Assembly: GCF_016802725.1 (NCBI RefSeq)
Contig: NC_052673.1
Coordinates: 16,474,156 to 16,538,155 of the forward strand
Length of the DNA stretch: 64,000 nucleotides
Source of the DNA: Solenopsis invicta
Lineage: Eukaryota > Arthropoda > Insecta > Hymenoptera > Formicidae
Direction: 5' to 3'
In this document: positions 62,579 to 64,000 of the stretch, piece after piece
Layout of the letters: the number at the start of each line of letters is the position of its first letter
Position numbering within the stretch: the first letter of the stretch is position 1
The notes under the pieces: model-generated
What the model was told of the DNA's origin: nothing
The model's database searches: none
What the model saw: the letters and a program-made list of their open reading frames with translations, nothing else
Position numbers and translations under genes: made by a program

Positions 62579-64000
62579 TTCGATGCCATGCAATCGTGCA
62601 TCTCGCTTACCGTAAATACGCACGGAAATTGTAGAAAGCGATTAAGTAACATTCGAGAGACCGAGTTAACTAACTCCATTAGCATTCAGGGGACATGCTT
62701 TGTGGCGTCTCCTAATTTAATAGCCCCCACAGTTTAGAGCTAGAGGCTACGACATTTCGACTGCCGCGATAGTTATGATAATAGCGCGAAAAGGAATTTC
62801 AATGCGCACTCTCGTGTGCACGTGTCGGACATATGATTGGTATTCAGTATCGATAAGCAGGTGTGGTATATCGTATCGCGATATCAGTTCCGATTCATGT
62901 TGGCACAGGTGGTGCAATATAATAGATATAATCAACAATCCAAGTATTAAAATATGATTATTGCACGTACATAAATTTTAATAACGTAACAGCACAAAGA
63001 ACAAAACGGGTAAATGTGTCGATTTTGCTGAAGAGGTGGCGTGGGTAAGTTTATAAATGAGTTAATTTGAGAGTAATGTCATTAGTTATTAAATAGCTAA
63101 AGCTACTGCTATAATATCATGTTCTTCAAATGTCTCGTATTTTCGTTTCACACGAGAAGATAACACATTTTGAATTTTCCACTTTCCGGCACCTCGTTCC
63201 TACCTGCGCATCTTCGAGGAGATAAGCCCGGGGAAAAAAGTCACGTTCGCGCGGTTTATCCGATTTTCCTCTTTGTACCACCGGCGTGTCACCGCCGATT
63301 CCTTGACAAAGGGAAGCGAGCAAGGGCACGAGAGCAAAAAACTGTCTCCTTCAACACTTTCCGGATACTACCAACACTTTCGGAGAGCAGCGCGAAGCAG
63401 TGGTTCGTCGTGTTAAACGCTTCCGGTCGCTACGTGCGATCGACGAAGGCTCGCCGAGCTCGGCAGATATTTTAATGGAAGTTCGAACTCGACTTAAGAT
63501 ATTTTGCCCGAGCGGTGCGAGGTCGCCGAAGTGTTCATAATGAGATGTTAATGGAGTAGCCGAGGAAAAAAAGTCTGTCACTCGTCACGTCACGGTATCG
63601 ACAGGTCTCTCCCTGCTCGGGATCCCTTCGGACTCCCCCTTCGTCTCCGCCTTCTCGATGCTTCTTGAGTTCGACTTCTTCTTTACGCCGTGGAACGGCG
63701 AGCATTTTCACCCTCCCGCGTGTCCTTCGATCGGAAAGGGCGAAGGGGGAGCCTTATAATCCATTTTGTCTACCGCAGACTTCGCAAATGAACTTCGCTT
63801 AAAAACCCTTTCTAGTAGGACCGGCTAACCGGGTCGATCGACAAATAATCTTGCATCGGAGATGAAATCCCGCCAGTGAACTTGCGGCGAGGACGGAAGG
63901 AGGAGGGCTGTGTGGAACTAATATTTTTTTTGATCCTAATAAGGATAGATGACAACCGCTAAGAGCACAAAATGACGAAGTCCCAAGTCATTTTTCAGCA
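62579..64000. other. Noncoding stretch, nothing recognised
   Basis: Mixed unique DNA. 63170-63930 is CpG-bearing, with pyrimidine-rich (63600-63720) and purine-rich (63890-63910) patches and overlapping frames of up to about 100 codons on both strands. The window ends in a TCATTTTTCAG acceptor-like stretch (63988-63998), too close to the edge to judge. Confidence 0.5.

Noticed and set aside
1..64000. CRISPR arrays, operons, prophage or plasmid features
   Set aside because: Nothing prokaryotic is present; composition, repeats and lack of dense coding all point to animal nuclear DNA.

Overview
The window is animal nuclear DNA, most likely from an insect. The best guess is a hymenopteran such as an ant. 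This is inferred from an AT-rich background broken by GC-rich islands in which CpG is clearly not depleted (CGCG is frequent), from many mariner-like inverted-repeat elements, and from abundant GA/CT and GT/CA microsatellites. There is no prokaryotic gene structure. No open frame is convincingly a gene: the long ones are compositionally biased, overlap each other on both strands and show no protein domain that can be recognised. The window reads as one large intron or an intergenic desert. At most one candidate coding exon is worth testing (59781-60050).

Layout. From 1 to about 29,000 the sequence is mostly unique and noncoding. AT-rich stretches alternate with GC-rich islands (about 6790-7150, 9360-10740, 19630-20460, 24490-25420). 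This half holds a possible element with inverted ends (4452-5112), the first copy of a small MITE (miniature inverted-repeat transposable element) family (13943-14240) and a long-TIR (terminal inverted repeat) MITE (21091-21381). At 29711-30557 lies the most complex element of the window, an ~850 bp fold-back whose arms enclose three copies of a ~125 bp module, two direct and one inverted. From 31,000 to 43,000 there is pyrimidine-rich and GC-rich unique DNA, with one direct-repeat block (34987-35242). From 43,400 to 46,860 runs a 3.4 kb AT-rich desert holding an inverted-repeat element (46109-46298).

From 46 to 63 kb the density of inserted elements rises. It holds a short retroposon with a clear 16 bp target-site duplication (49765-50184), the second copy of the MITE family (50919-51136), mariner-type MITEs at 53053-53399 and 56679-56902, a 135 bp palindromic MITE (54522-54656), a near-perfect 114 bp hairpin (57199-57312) and another inverted-repeat element (62277-62578).

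No tRNA, rRNA, recognisable microRNA, CRISPR array or intact transposase/reverse transcriptase gene was seen. The supported content is therefore transposon-derived repeats, microsatellites and structured or possibly conserved noncoding DNA. Sequence comparisons were by eye, so edges of elements are approximate to a few bases.
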